Positions 13,449 through 22,508 of a stretch of DNA of 26,955 nt are shown here, piece by piece. The translations under genes were made by a program, and so were the position numbers. The stretch's first letter is position 1, and each line of letters starts with the position of its first letter. Origin of the DNA: Methanomassiliicoccales archaeon PtaB.Bin134 (GTDB taxonomy: Archaea > Thermoplasmatota > Thermoplasmata > Methanomassiliicoccales > UBA472); contig MVPZ01000123.1 of assembly GCA_002067045.1 (NCBI GenBank), forward strand, positions 1 through 26,955. Direction: 5' to 3'. The notes beneath the pieces are model-generated. The model did no database searches, was not told where the DNA came from, and saw only the letters and a list, made by a program, of their open reading frames with translations.

Positions 13449-14591
13449 ATGGCCCCTGTCTCGCTGCGCAGCGTTCTCCCGATATCCGCAAAGGCGAGGA
13501 CCGAGGCCGACCGCATCGACGCCATTCTGGTCGATTCGCTCTCCTCCCCCCTCTCCATCGAGAGGAGGAGGATGGAGTCCCGCATCATGGGGGTCGCCGA
13601 GGAGGACCCCGAGGGAATGGTGGGCGTGCTTCTGCGCTACACCGAGGTCAGGAACGACACGGCCAGGGAGTCGGTCATGCGCCTGTTGCGGGAGATCACC
13701 GCCACCCGCGAGGGGAAGGCCGCGGTGCTGGAGAACCTCTCCAACAAGGACCAGGAGGTCCGCAAGGGCGTGCGGGCCATGATGATCGAGCTCTGGGGCG
13801 AGGAGGCCTCCAGGTTCGCCGCGGACTACGAGCAGGCGGTGCTAATGATCAACCTGGCCCGCAGCCGGGACATATTTGTGGAGGACATAGTGACCCTGGC
13901 CGATCTGGTGAAGGTCACACTGCTGGAGGGCGAGACCACCAAGGCCTACGAGGACGTGGCCCTGGTCCTGGAGCTGATCAAGCACCGCTACCGGTCCGTG
14001 GAGACCATGAAGAACTACCTGGCCGAGATGCTCAAGATCACCCCGGAGCTCTCCAAGCTGGGCATGATGAGCGGGCGCATCGAGGAATCGCTCCGCGTGG
14101 CCTCCCGGGCCAACAAGCAGCGCCGCTTCGAGTTCACCAAAGACCTCATCGAGGACCGCATGCGCGAGGTGCAGCTGATCGACCAGCTGCGCGCCCTGGG
14201 TGTCACGGTGAAGGGGCAGATCAACGACCCCCCGCACGTGTCCCTGGAACGGCTGAGCGGAATGGATGTATGGGTGTTCGCCCGCCTCAAGGAGCTGGTG
14301 GGGGCCGGCACCACCATGTCGGTCACCGAGCGCAAGGAGGAGGTCATCGAACTGGTGGATTCTTTCCTGAGGGACGAGCTGTTCCCCTACATCCGGGACA
14401 AGGCCCAGGACCGTCTTGAGGCCGGGGACGCTTCCCTGCTGTTCGCCCTGTACACCGTGGGGCTGACCTGCCTCAAGCTCATCTCAGAACCCCTGCCCAA
14501 GGTGGCAGAGGAGCTGTACGTTACCTACTTCCGGGACCTGGAAGGGTCCCCCAGCATCGCCACGGTCTCCTGGCCCTCCGCGGTGCTGTGA
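13449..14591 (+). CDS. Uncharacterised helical (HEAT-repeat-like) protein
   Basis: The 380-residue product was not recognised. It is almost wholly alpha-helical, rich in Arg, Glu, Leu and Met, with no signal peptide or long hydrophobic segment. Residues about 40-130 show spaced helix pairs such as ESVMRLLREITATREGKAAVLENLSNKDQEVRKGVRAMMIELWGE, reminiscent of HEAT repeats, followed by a helix-rich middle (KAYEDVALVLELIKHRYRSVETMKNYLAEMLKITPELSKLG) and a C-terminal part with few motifs. No catalytic signature or cysteine cluster is visible. It lies between the roadblock-like gene (divergent) and ftsZ (same strand, 110 bp downstream with its own promoter). A cytoskeletal or regulatory scaffold role is possible but unsupported beyond position. 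Confidence 0.75.
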   Translation: MAPVSLRSVLPISAKARTEADRIDAILVDSLSSPLSIERRRMESRIMGVAEEDPEGMVGVLLRYTEVRNDTARESVMRLLREITATREGKAAVLENLSNKDQEVRKGVRAMMIELWGEEASRFAADYEQAVLMINLARSRDIFVEDIVTLADLVKVTLLEGETTKAYEDVALVLELIKHRYRSVETMKNYLAEMLKITPELSKLGMMSGRIEESLRVASRANKQRRFEFTKDLIEDRMREVQLIDQLRALGVTVKGQINDPPHVSLERLSGMDVWVFARLKELVGAGTTMSVTERKEEVIELVDSFLRDELFPYIRDKAQDRLEAGDASLLFALYTVGLTCLKLISEPLPKVAEELYVTYFRDLEGSPSIATVSWPSAVL

Positions 14592-14656
14592 GCCTGTCAA
14601 AGGTGCTCACGTCTGACATCCGTCATCCCATGTCCAGGTTTTTAAAATTCAGTAAC

Positions 14657-14693
14657 ATTTATATTTGCGTTTTTCGTTATAGTTAGCAGAGGG
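14657..14693 (+). promoter_or_regulatory. ftsZ promoter and SD
   Basis: ATTTATAT (14657-14664) is a good TATA box in an AT-rich stretch, and GAGGG (14689-14693) is an SD 8 nt before ATG 14702. Their spacing predicts a short leader of about 15 nt, so ftsZ has its own promoter. Confidence 0.6.
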
Positions 14694-14701
14694 ATGCACT
14701 T

Positions 14702-15940
14702 ATGACCAGTTCTTTGGTTAAGAATGCTTTAGCGAACACTAAGTACGAGAGCGCACAGAACGGAAAGGCCGAGCCTGTCAAGCAGGAGCCGGTCCAGTCC
14801 CAGCCAGCCCCCAAATCCAACATCGATGAGGAGCTGGAGAAGATCGCCGCCCAGCTGGATGTCTGCATCAAGATCATCGGCTGCGGGGGCGGCGGTTGCA
14901 ACACCATAAACCGCTGCTGGGAGGCCAACATCAACGGGGCGCAGCTCTGCGCCATAAACACCGACGCCAAGCACCTGCTGACGGTCAAGGCCCCGCGCAA
15001 GATACTCATCGGCCGCACCGCCACCCGTGGACTCGGGGCCGGAGCAAAGCCGGAGATGGGAGAGGTCGCCGCCCGGGAGAGCGACGGCGAGATCAGGGAG
15101 TTCCTGAACGGCTCGAACATCGTTTTCGTCACCGCAGGCATGGGCGGAGGAACGGGAACCGGTTCCGCGCACTATGTCGCGAGGATCGCCAAGGAGCAGG
15201 TGCGCGCGCTGACCATCGGCGTGGTCACCCTGCCCTTCAAGGCCGAAGGAACTGTGCGCATGGAGAACGCCCTGGACGGCCTCAACAAGATGAGGCTGAT
15301 CTGCGACACCACCATCGTCATCCCGAACGACAAGCTCCTGGAGCTGGTGCCCAAGCTGCCGGTCGACGCCGCCTTCAAGGTGGCCGACGAGGTGCTGATG
15401 CAGACCATAAAGGGGCTGACCGAGATAATCACCAAGCCCGGCCTGGTCAACCTGGACTACGCCGACATAATGACCGTCATGAACGAGGGCGGCGTGGCCT
15501 TCGTTGGAATTGGCGAAGGGAACAGCGACGAGGACGACCGCGTGAAGTCCGCGGTGCACGAGGCGCTGACCTCCCCCATGCTCGGCGAGATAGAGCTCAA
15601 GGAGGCCAAGGGCGCCCTGATCCGCGTGGTCGGAGGCCCGGACATGACCGTGGGCGAGGCCCAGCGCGTCGCGGAGATAGTCACCAACAGCGTTTCCCCG
15701 CGCGCCCGCATCATATGGGGATGCTCCATCGACCCCGAGCTGGAGGGAGTGGTCAAGGTCCTGCTCATCGTCACCGGCGCCAAGTCCAAGTACATAATCG
15801 GCAGCCGCGGCGCACCGGTGGGCATGTCCAACAACCAGGGGTACCCGCAGCAACAGCAGTACCACCAGCCCCAGCAGCAGTACCAGCAGCCCTACCAGCA
15901 GAGGCGGGGCCGGGACGACGACATCGACTTCGTGCGCTGA
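14702..15940 (+). CDS. ftsZ: Cell-division GTPase FtsZ
   Basis: The 412-residue tubulin homologue forms the division ring. The nucleotide-binding T1 loop is GCGGGGCNTIN (60-70), the tubulin signature GGGTGTG is at 148-154, and the T7 catalytic loop region is NLDYAD (Asn250, Asp252, Asp255). A 50-residue N-terminal extension is hydrophilic and rich in Gln, Pro and Lys. The C-terminal linker (about 375-400) is Gln/Tyr/Pro-rich low-complexity sequence, and the tail ends DDDIDFVR, resembling the conserved FtsZ C-terminal peptide that binds membrane anchors such as SepF. The T1 loop has Cys at 61 and 66, unlike the common GVGGAGGN form. No sepF is visible. Confidence 0.97.
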   Translation: MTSSLVKNALANTKYESAQNGKAEPVKQEPVQSQPAPKSNIDEELEKIAAQLDVCIKIIGCGGGGCNTINRCWEANINGAQLCAINTDAKHLLTVKAPRKILIGRTATRGLGAGAKPEMGEVAARESDGEIREFLNGSNIVFVTAGMGGGTGTGSAHYVARIAKEQVRALTIGVVTLPFKAEGTVRMENALDGLNKMRLICDTTIVIPNDKLLELVPKLPVDAAFKVADEVLMQTIKGLTEIITKPGLVNLDYADIMTVMNEGGVAFVGIGEGNSDEDDRVKSAVHEALTSPMLGEIELKEAKGALIRVVGGPDMTVGEAQRVAEIVTNSVSPRARIIWGCSIDPELEGVVKVLLIVTGAKSKYIIGSRGAPVGMSNNQGYPQQQQYHQPQQQYQQPYQQRRGRDDDIDFVR

Positions 15941-16009
15941 TGCGGAGGGGGTCAACGAGGGCTGCGCCGACCGACCAGGTCACCGTCCACTTAACGTTGC
16001 CGGTGGCCA

Positions 16010-17926
16010 TTAAAAGTCAAAAGCGGCGTCGCCGAAGCTGATCGCCGGGCAAGGTTCGAAGCATTCCCCGCAATGGATGCATCTATCCGCGTCAACGCGG
16101 ACCCTGCCCTGCGTCAGCAAAAGTGCACCCTCTTTGCATCTGGCGATGCACACTCCGCAACCGACGCATTCCTCGGCCTTAACCACCGCACGGCGAACCC
16201 TTTCCACATTTTTTCTTATTTCCTCTTGGTCCCTGCCCTTGGCCATCAGGGCCCCCTCGCGGAAGATGGTGACGTTGCCGACGGCGCACCAGCCGTCCTC
16301 CCCCATATCCACCTCCCCCACCATGTTCAGCACGCTGGCCACCTGTTCCAGGTCCAGGTCGCGGGAGAACGCCCCCTCTATGCTGAATCCCAGGGTGCAG
16401 GGCGAGAATCCGTCCTGGAGCTTCAGCCTGAGGTTGCCCTCGCCGGTGCGGGTCCCCTCCCTCCTGGTCAGCTCGAAGCCGGGAATGTTGCGCTTCAGCT
16501 CCTCCATCACCGAGGGGGGCACCTTCTTCCAGCGCCACAGCCCGTGCTCCACCCATTCCGGCCCCAGGCCCTTGCGCTCGGCGTAGGAGCTGAGGAAGGC
16601 CTCCCAGCGCTCGTAGGAAGGGCTGCTGCGGGCGATGTCCAGCTCGGCCATGTCCGAGGCCGGGCACAGGAAGCAGCCTATGCGGTCCAGCCCGTGCTCG
16701 TACCAGGGGTTGAAGCTGACCCCGCTCTTGAAGATCAGTAGCCAGACGTGCAGCGAGGTCCAGTCCTGGATCGGCGAGGCGCCTATCTGCCCCGGGGTCC
16801 AGGGGTTCCTCCACACCCGGGGCTTGGAGGCCCGCTGCTCCGACTCGTACCTGCGCTGCCCGATGAAGGACAGCAAACCTCCGGGGTAATGCTCGACGAT
16901 GGCCTTGACGGTGGGGCCCAGCTTGTTGGTCTTGCAGCACCAGCGGTAGTCCTTACCCGGGGGGCCGAAGAAGTCCAGGTTGCCGAAGAAGGCCTCGCTG
17001 TCGGCCTTCCCGACCACCAGTTCCAGGTCCAGTTCGTCCTTCAGGCGGTGCACGTACTCCACCGTCTCCGGGAATTCCAGGCCGGTGTCTATGAAGAACA
17101 CCGGAAGGCGCAGCCCCGCCTCACGGGTGACCAGCAGGGTGGCCAGACTGTCCTTGCCCCCGGAGAAGGAGACCACCTGCGGAAGTCCGGAATGCTCCTC
17201 GGTCAGGCGCCTCACGAAGTCCACGGCCTCGCATACCCTGCGCTCCATGATCCTGGAGTTGGCCTCGATGGCCATCCCCCAATCGGAACGCTTCCGCTCC
17301 GGCGGGGCGGTGGTGCGGGCCGACCAGCGCACCTTCATAGCCGCGCCCCTCTCCGCGATGCGCATCTCGTCGGATGACATGCGGGCGACACCGGTGGCCA
17401 GGGCGTTGCCCTCCGGGTCCACCACGATGACCTCGTCGCCTCTGGCGAACTCTCCGACCGCCTTCCTCACCCCGGGGACCATGAGGTTCTGCGATCCCAG
17501 GATCGGCCCTACCGCACCCTGGTCCGCCCAGATCAGGGCCTTGTTGCAGGCCGGCAGCATCCGCGCCGCGGCGCTCATTCGCGGCAGCACCCTCCAACCC
17601 AGCCCCAGGTCGTAGCGCAGGGTGGCCACCACCTCCCCGTCGGCGATGACCTCGTCCATGCGGTCCAGCCCCGGCACCTTGTTCATCATGTAGACCGTGC
17701 CCTGGGGCAGGAGGGCCATTCCCGCACCCTCTCCGAACTGCCGGTCCAGGATGTTCCGGACCAGGTCCAGGTCGTAGGCGAAGGCCGGCCTGGCGTCCCC
17801 CGGCGGGGTCATCTCCACCGTCACGGTCGGGGAACCGCATCTGGCGCATTCGCTCTCCTCCAGGACCGGGACGTTGCATTCGCGGCACCATCGGAGGAGC
17901 ATCTTACCAAGGCGGACCAGGGCCAT
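16010..17926 (-). CDS. PUA / PAPS-reductase-like PP-loop protein with zinc ribbon and C-terminal ferredoxin domain
   Basis: From ATG 17926 the protein has 638 residues in five parts. A zinc ribbon comes first (Cys14, 17, 27, 30). A PUA-like segment follows at about 130-195 (VGPILGSQNLMVPGV ... GDEVIVVDPEG). The PP-loop ATPase/PAPS-reductase domain has SFSGGKDS at 253-260. A CC...CxxC set (Cys330-331, Cys418, Cys421) resembles the [4Fe-4S] site of APS reductases. The C-terminal ferredoxin domain carries two clusters (Cys587, 590, 593, 597 and 616, 619, 622, 626). Related archaeal proteins are often called PAPS reductase, but the PUA and zinc ribbon suggest RNA binding, so sulfur transfer to RNA is an alternative. 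ATG 17926 is about 30 nt from TTTTATA with no SD, indicating a leaderless start. The substrate is unknown. Confidence 0.85.
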   Translation of the reverse strand: MALVRLGKMLLRWCRECNVPVLEESECARCGSPTVTVEMTPPGDARPAFAYDLDLVRNILDRQFGEGAGMALLPQGTVYMMNKVPGLDRMDEVIADGEVVATLRYDLGLGWRVLPRMSAAARMLPACNKALIWADQGAVGPILGSQNLMVPGVRKAVGEFARGDEVIVVDPEGNALATGVARMSSDEMRIAERGAAMKVRWSARTTAPPERKRSDWGMAIEANSRIMERRVCEAVDFVRRLTEEHSGLPQVVSFSGGKDSLATLLVTREAGLRLPVFFIDTGLEFPETVEYVHRLKDELDLELVVGKADSEAFFGNLDFFGPPGKDYRWCCKTNKLGPTVKAIVEHYPGGLLSFIGQRRYESEQRASKPRVWRNPWTPGQIGASPIQDWTSLHVWLLIFKSGVSFNPWYEHGLDRIGCFLCPASDMAELDIARSSPSYERWEAFLSSYAERKGLGPEWVEHGLWRWKKVPPSVMEELKRNIPGFELTRREGTRTGEGNLRLKLQDGFSPCTLGFSIEGAFSRDLDLEQVASVLNMVGEVDMGEDGWCAVGNVTIFREGALMAKGRDQEEIRKNVERVRRAVVKAEECVGCGVCIARCKEGALLLTQGRVRVDADRCIHCGECFEPCPAISFGDAAFDF

Positions 17927-17950
17927 GCCTGCGGCTAGTGCGGGAACCCC

Positions 17951-17960
17951 TATAAAATGT
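17951..17960 (-). promoter_or_regulatory. TATA box for the PUA/PP-loop gene
   Basis: ACATTTTATA on the minus strand is centred about 30 nt before ATG 17926 and decides between this start and the upstream in-frame ATG at 17977, which lies ahead of the TATA box. Confidence 0.5.
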
Positions 17961-18032
17961 ATGTTCCCGGAGCACATGACCGAATGCCGGCTGCCAGTCC
18001 TCCGTCCGGCATATTGTCGGCGTATCTAACCC

Positions 18033-18040
18033 TAATATAG
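18033..18040 (+). promoter_or_regulatory. TATA box for the aminotransferase gene
   Basis: TAATATAG is centred about 32 nt before ATG 18069 and no SD is present, so the transcript is leaderless or nearly so. Confidence 0.45.
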
Positions 18041-18068
18041 CAGTAATTTCATCATCCCGCCTGATACC

Positions 18069-19259
18069 ATGAAAGCCACCGCGCGCACTATGGGTATCAG
18101 CTATGCGATCCGGGAGATGCTGCTGCCGGCGAGGGAGCTGGAGAAGCAGGGACACCAGATCATCAAGCTGCATATCGGGGACCCCAACAAGTTCGACTTC
18201 GAGACGCCGAAACATGTAAGGGACGCCCTCTGTGCCGCCGTGGAGAAGTGCGACAACGGCTACGAGGAGTCCGAAGGGAACGCCGAGCTGAGAAGGGCCA
18301 TCATCGAGAAGGAGAAGAAGAAGAACGGCATCGACCTAAGCCTAAAGGACATGGTGGTGACCTCCGGGGTCACCGAGGCGTTGCAGATGATCTGCGCCGC
18401 GACCATCGATCCGGGCGACGAGGCCTTGGTTCCAGGGCCCAGCTACGTCTCCTACCTGGAGTTCCCCAAGTTCTTCGGCGGGAAGGCCATAACCTACCGA
18501 ACCATCGAGGAGGAGGGCTGGCAGCCCGACGTGGACGACCTCAGGAAGAAGATCACCCCGCACACCAAGTTCATCGCCGTGATCAATCCCAACAACCCCA
18601 CGGGGGCCGTTTACGGCGAGAAGAGGCTGAAGGAAATAGTGGACCTGGCGGGCGAGTACGGGCTGTTCGTCATCTCCGACGAGATATACGACCTGATGAC
18701 CTTCGAGGGCGAGCACCACTCCCCGGCCTCCCTGGCCAAGGACGTGCCGGTCATATTGGTCAATGGCTTTTCCAAGGTGGACCTGCTCCCCGGCTGGAGG
18801 CTGGGATACGCGGCCTTCCACGACACCACCGGCCAGCTGGACGAGATCGAGGAGGCCGTGCACAAGCAGGCCCGCCTGCGCCTATGCGCCAACGCCCCCT
18901 GCCAGATGGCGGTCATCGAGGCGCTCAAGCACCCCAAGGACCACCTGGAGGGCATGCGCAGCAAGCTCAAGGCCCGCGGGGAGTACGCCTGGAAGAGGGC
19001 CAACGAGATACCGGGTATGAGCTGCGTGAAGCCGAACGCGGCCTTCTACATGTTCCCCAAGGTCGAATCGGACCACTGGAAGAACGACAAGGAGTTCGTG
19101 CTGGACATACTGCACCACTGCCACGTGCTCCTGGTCCCCGGGTCAGGCTTCTGCCCCACCTACGGCAAGGACCACTTCCGCATGGTTTTCCTGCCGGACG
19201 AGGATATACTGGGGAAGGCGTTCGATTCCATAGAGTCGTACATGAGGAAGGTGGCCTGA
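18069..19259 (+). CDS. Class I/II PLP-dependent aminotransferase (alanine/aspartate-type)
   Basis: The 396-residue enzyme is a fold-type I aminotransferase. It shows the NPNNPTG motif (173-179, with Asn177 binding the cofactor ring), Asp204 and Tyr207 in ISDEIYDLM, the Schiff-base Lys236 in NGFSKVDLLPGWRLGY, Arg244 for the phosphate, and a C-terminal Arg in DHFRMVF for the substrate carboxylate. The N-terminal HIGDPNKFDFETP fits the family that includes alanine and aspartate aminotransferases. The amino-acid preference cannot be settled from sequence, and no biosynthetic neighbours narrow it. It diverges from the PUA/PP-loop gene and converges with ribH. Confidence 0.92.
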   Translation: MKATARTMGISYAIREMLLPARELEKQGHQIIKLHIGDPNKFDFETPKHVRDALCAAVEKCDNGYEESEGNAELRRAIIEKEKKKNGIDLSLKDMVVTSGVTEALQMICAATIDPGDEALVPGPSYVSYLEFPKFFGGKAITYRTIEEEGWQPDVDDLRKKITPHTKFIAVINPNNPTGAVYGEKRLKEIVDLAGEYGLFVISDEIYDLMTFEGEHHSPASLAKDVPVILVNGFSKVDLLPGWRLGYAAFHDTTGQLDEIEEAVHKQARLRLCANAPCQMAVIEALKHPKDHLEGMRSKLKARGEYAWKRANEIPGMSCVKPNAAFYMFPKVESDHWKNDKEFVLDILHHCHVLLVPGSGFCPTYGKDHFRMVFLPDEDILGKAFDSIESYMRKVA

Positions 19260-19311
19260 CGGCCAATTCCAAACCCCTTAACCTTTTTAAAAATATTATT
19301 GGGGAAGTCGT
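19260..19311. terminator. Convergent AT-rich terminator region
   Basis: The 52-bp gap between the convergent aminotransferase and ribH genes contains CCTTTTTAAAAATATTATT, giving T-runs on both strands, as archaeal intrinsic termination needs. No stable hairpin is evident. Confidence 0.5.
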
Positions 19312-19722
19312 TTAGTAAAGGCGCTTGAGCAGCTTGACGCAGGCCTCGACGGCGTTCTTGGCGTTCTCGATGCGGTCCTCGGCCTGCAGCCTGGTCATTC
19401 CCGGACCTGTTATCCCGAGGGTGGCCGGCTTCATGAACTCCAGGGACAGGTCGGTGATCTTCCTGGCCGCGTTCTGGATCACGATCTCGTCATGCTCGGT
19501 CTCGCCCTCGATCACGCAGCCCAGGGTGACCACCCCGTCCACGCTGTTGTCCTTGAGCAGGACCTTCACCGCCAGCGGTATGTCGTACACGCCGGGGACG
19601 TTGACGACCTTGACCACGTTCGCTCCCAAGAACTCGGCGTGCGACCTCGCCCTCTCCAGCATCATGCTGGTTATGTCGAAGTTGAACTCCGAGACCACTA
19701 TTCCGATGTTGTATCTCGTCAT
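19312..19722 (-). CDS. ribH: 6,7-dimethyl-8-ribityllumazine synthase
   Basis: RibH condenses 5-amino-6-ribitylaminouracil with 3,4-dihydroxy-2-butanone 4-phosphate to form the lumazine precursor of riboflavin. The 136-residue protein shows SEFNFDIT (substrate-binding aromatic), [12 protein letters not shown], and [14 protein letters not shown] with the catalytic His77. Two ATGs compete: 19728 overlaps the ribC stop, but the SD GGGAGAG lies directly against it and 6 nt from ATG 19722, so 19722 is preferred. It is the last gene of the four-gene rib operon and the distant paralogue of the ribC gene just before it. Confidence 0.95.
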   Translation of the reverse strand: MTRYNIGIVVSEFNFDITSMMLERARSHAEFLGANVVKVVNVPGVYDIPLAVKVLLKDNSVDGVVTLGCVIEGETEHDEIVIQNAARKITDLSLEFMKPATLGITGPGMTRLQAEDRIENAKNAVEACVKLLKRLY

Positions 19723-19724
19723 TT

Positions 19725-20631
<907 letters not shown>

Positions 20632-20635
<4 letters not shown>

Positions 20636-21342
20636 TTCCCGTTACCGCTCCTCTTCCAGAATTCGATTATGTCCTTTCCTTCCAGGAAGCAAAGGTCAAA
20701 GCGCTCCGCGTACCTTTTAGCCTTTTCTTTGCTCAGGGCGTTTCCGTCGTCGCCCATCATCTCGCAGATGGTGGCGGAGGGCGTCACTCCCGCCAACACC
20801 ATCATGGCCGTGGCCAGCTCGGTGTGGCCGCGGCGCTTGCTGAGCAGCTGCGGCGTGGAGTTAAGGAGATGGATGTGGCCCGGGGCCCGGAAGGACCTCC
20901 CGAAGGCCTCCTGGGCCTCCTCGAAGCCCATGGAGTATGATTCCTTCGCCAGCTTGGCGAACTCAGATACCGTCAACGCGCGATCGTTGTCGGTGATCCC
21001 GGTGAAGGTCTTGCGGTGGTTGATGGTGATGGAGAATGCGGACTTGGTATCATAAGGGATATCGTTCGGGGCCAGGCTCTGCAGCACAGGGTGGCGGTCA
21101 TGGTTGCATTCCAGCACATCGGCCAGGAAGGGCATGTCCAGCTTGCGGCAGATGTCGTGATGGGCGGTGGTGCATATCAGTCCGCCGGCGTTCTTGCGCA
21201 TCTCGCGGATGGAGGCGGCGGTGACGAACTGGGAGGCGACGGTCATGTCCGTCTCCCTCTCCCGGTCGTCGGAATCGTATATCAGGACCATCTTGCCCTC
21301 GCGTACGTCCTGCAACGCCCTCAATATGATTTCATCGCTCAT
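20632..21342 (-). CDS. ribB: 3,4-dihydroxy-2-butanone 4-phosphate synthase
   Basis: RibB converts ribulose 5-phosphate to formate and the four-carbon unit used by RibH. The 236-residue protein is single-domain, without a RibA fusion. Motifs are DSDDRERETDMTVAS (the acidic metal/substrate loop), RKNAGGLICT, FRAPGHIHLL and RRGHTELATAM. An upstream in-frame ATG at 21360 exists, but ATG 21342 has SD GGAGAGG 5 nt before it and lies about 30 nt from the TATA box, so it is preferred. It leads the operon ribB-ribL-ribC-ribH. GTP cyclohydrolase and riboflavin kinase genes are not in the window. Confidence 0.95.
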
Positions 21343-21365
21343 GATGGCCTCTCCGAGCATGGGGA

Positions 21366-21377
21366 GATAGTATATTT
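21366..21377 (-). promoter_or_regulatory. rib operon TATA box
   Basis: AAATATACTATC on the minus strand is centred about 31 nt before ATG 21342. Directly upstream on that strand is GTAACGC, whose complement GTTAC recurs in the inverted repeat at 21455-21466 at the pgi promoter. Confidence 0.5.
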
Positions 21378-21454
21378 CTTGCGTTACTACAACTCAAATG
21401 GTAATGGGAACGGTCCAGGCGACGGATTAGGTCAATATCAAATATCGGCGGATT

Positions 21455-21466
21455 GTTACTCGTAAC
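21455..21466. promoter_or_regulatory. Inverted repeat GTTAC-TC-GTAAC at the pgi start
   Basis: Perfect 5-bp arms lie directly before ATG 21468, over the predicted transcription start of the isomerase gene. A GTTACT copy also lies at 21383-21388 next to the rib TATA box. An operator role is possible; arms this short could also arise by chance. Confidence 0.3.
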
Positions 21467-21467
21467 G

Positions 21468-22508
21468 ATGGTCATATCACTGGACGACGCGCAGGACATG
21501 AGGGCCGGCGATCCCTCCGGCCTGCTGGCACAGTTGGCGAGCCTGCCGGATCAGCTAGAGTGGGCTGGGGGCCTCGATCCCGCTCCCTCGCCTGGCGCCG
21601 ACCAGGTCATCGTCTGCGGGGTGGGAGGCTCGGCCATCGCCGGTGACGTGGCCGCCGATCTGCTGTCGTCCGTGAGCCCGGTCCCGATCGTCGTCTCCAG
21701 GGACGTGGCGCTTCCGGCATTCGCCGGCCCCCGGACCCTGGCAGTGGTGATAAGCTACTCCGGCAACACCGCGGAGAGCCTGAACCTGTATGAGGACGCC
21801 CGGGCCCGGGGATGCCGCCTCGCGGTCATCACCTCCGGGGGGAAGCTGGAGGCTCTGGCCCGATCCAACTCCGACCTCTTGGTTATGGTGCCCGGGGGGA
21901 ACCAGCCCCGGGCCTCCACCGGCTACCTCCTGGGGGCGCTGGCCGCCATATTGCAGTGCTCCGGCATAGGCCGCCTGAGGGACGACCTGGTCGGCGTCGC
22001 ATCAGGATTGCGTTCCTACCTGGATTCCCTGGCAGCGGACCGCCCCACCTCGGCCAACCCGGCCAAGAAGCTGGCACTGGCCCTGAACGGGAACGTGGTG
22101 GCCATCTACGCCCCGCGCTCCATCCGCTCCCTGGCCGTGCGCTGGCAGAACCAGATCAACGAGAACGCCAAGGCCGTGGCCTTCGCCGGGGAGGTCCCGG
22201 AGATGGACCACAACCAGCTGGTGGGCTGGCTGGAAGGGGGCAGGGGCTGCTCCTGCCGCCCGGCCCTGCTGATGCCCGGGGACATGCACCCCACGGTGCG
22301 CACCATGGCCGAGGTCACCCTGCAGATGCTCAACGAGCGGGGACTGGACCCTGTGCTGGTGCCCCTTCCCGGGGACGGGCTTCTGGAGAACCTCCTGCAG
22401 GGCATGCTCCTGGGGGACATGGTCAGCTACTATCTTGCAGTGCTGAAGGGCGTGGACCCCGCTCCCGTCTCTGTCATAACCGAGTTCAAGAGGCGGATCG
22501 CTCCCTGA
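21468..22508 (+). CDS. Bifunctional phosphoglucose/phosphomannose isomerase
   Basis: The 346-residue SIS-domain protein interconverts glucose 6-phosphate or mannose 6-phosphate with fructose 6-phosphate. Visible marks are CGVGGSAIAGD, the SIS phosphate loop SYSGNTAES, RASTGYLLG, ENAKAVAFAGEVPEMDHNQLVGW with catalytic Glu and His, and a C-terminal GVDPAPVSVITEFK lysine. These match the archaeal dual-specificity PGI/PMI subfamily rather than classical PGI. A TTG at 21453 is possible, but ATG 21468 is about 25 nt from an AAATATC element with no SD, indicating a leaderless start. The last 23 bp overlap the convergent helicase gene. Confidence 0.93.
   Translation: MVISLDDAQDMRAGDPSGLLAQLASLPDQLEWAGGLDPAPSPGADQVIVCGVGGSAIAGDVAADLLSSVSPVPIVVSRDVALPAFAGPRTLAVVISYSGNTAESLNLYEDARARGCRLAVITSGGKLEALARSNSDLLVMVPGGNQPRASTGYLLGALAAILQCSGIGRLRDDLVGVASGLRSYLDSLAADRPTSANPAKKLALALNGNVVAIYAPRSIRSLAVRWQNQINENAKAVAFAGEVPEMDHNQLVGWLEGGRGCSCRPALLMPGDMHPTVRTMAEVTLQMLNERGLDPVLVPLPGDGLLENLLQGMLLGDMVSYYLAVLKGVDPAPVSVITEFKRRIAP

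Noticed and set aside
15838..15905. Tandem repeat or recombination array within the 3' end of ftsZ
   Set aside because: The CAG/TAC-rich repetition simply encodes the Gln/Tyr/Pro linker and has no fixed repeat unit.
21399..21412. Similarity of GGGAACGGTC near the rib promoter to the repeat at 1314-1330
   Set aside because: Only one half is shared and the inverted partner is absent, so a chance match is likely.
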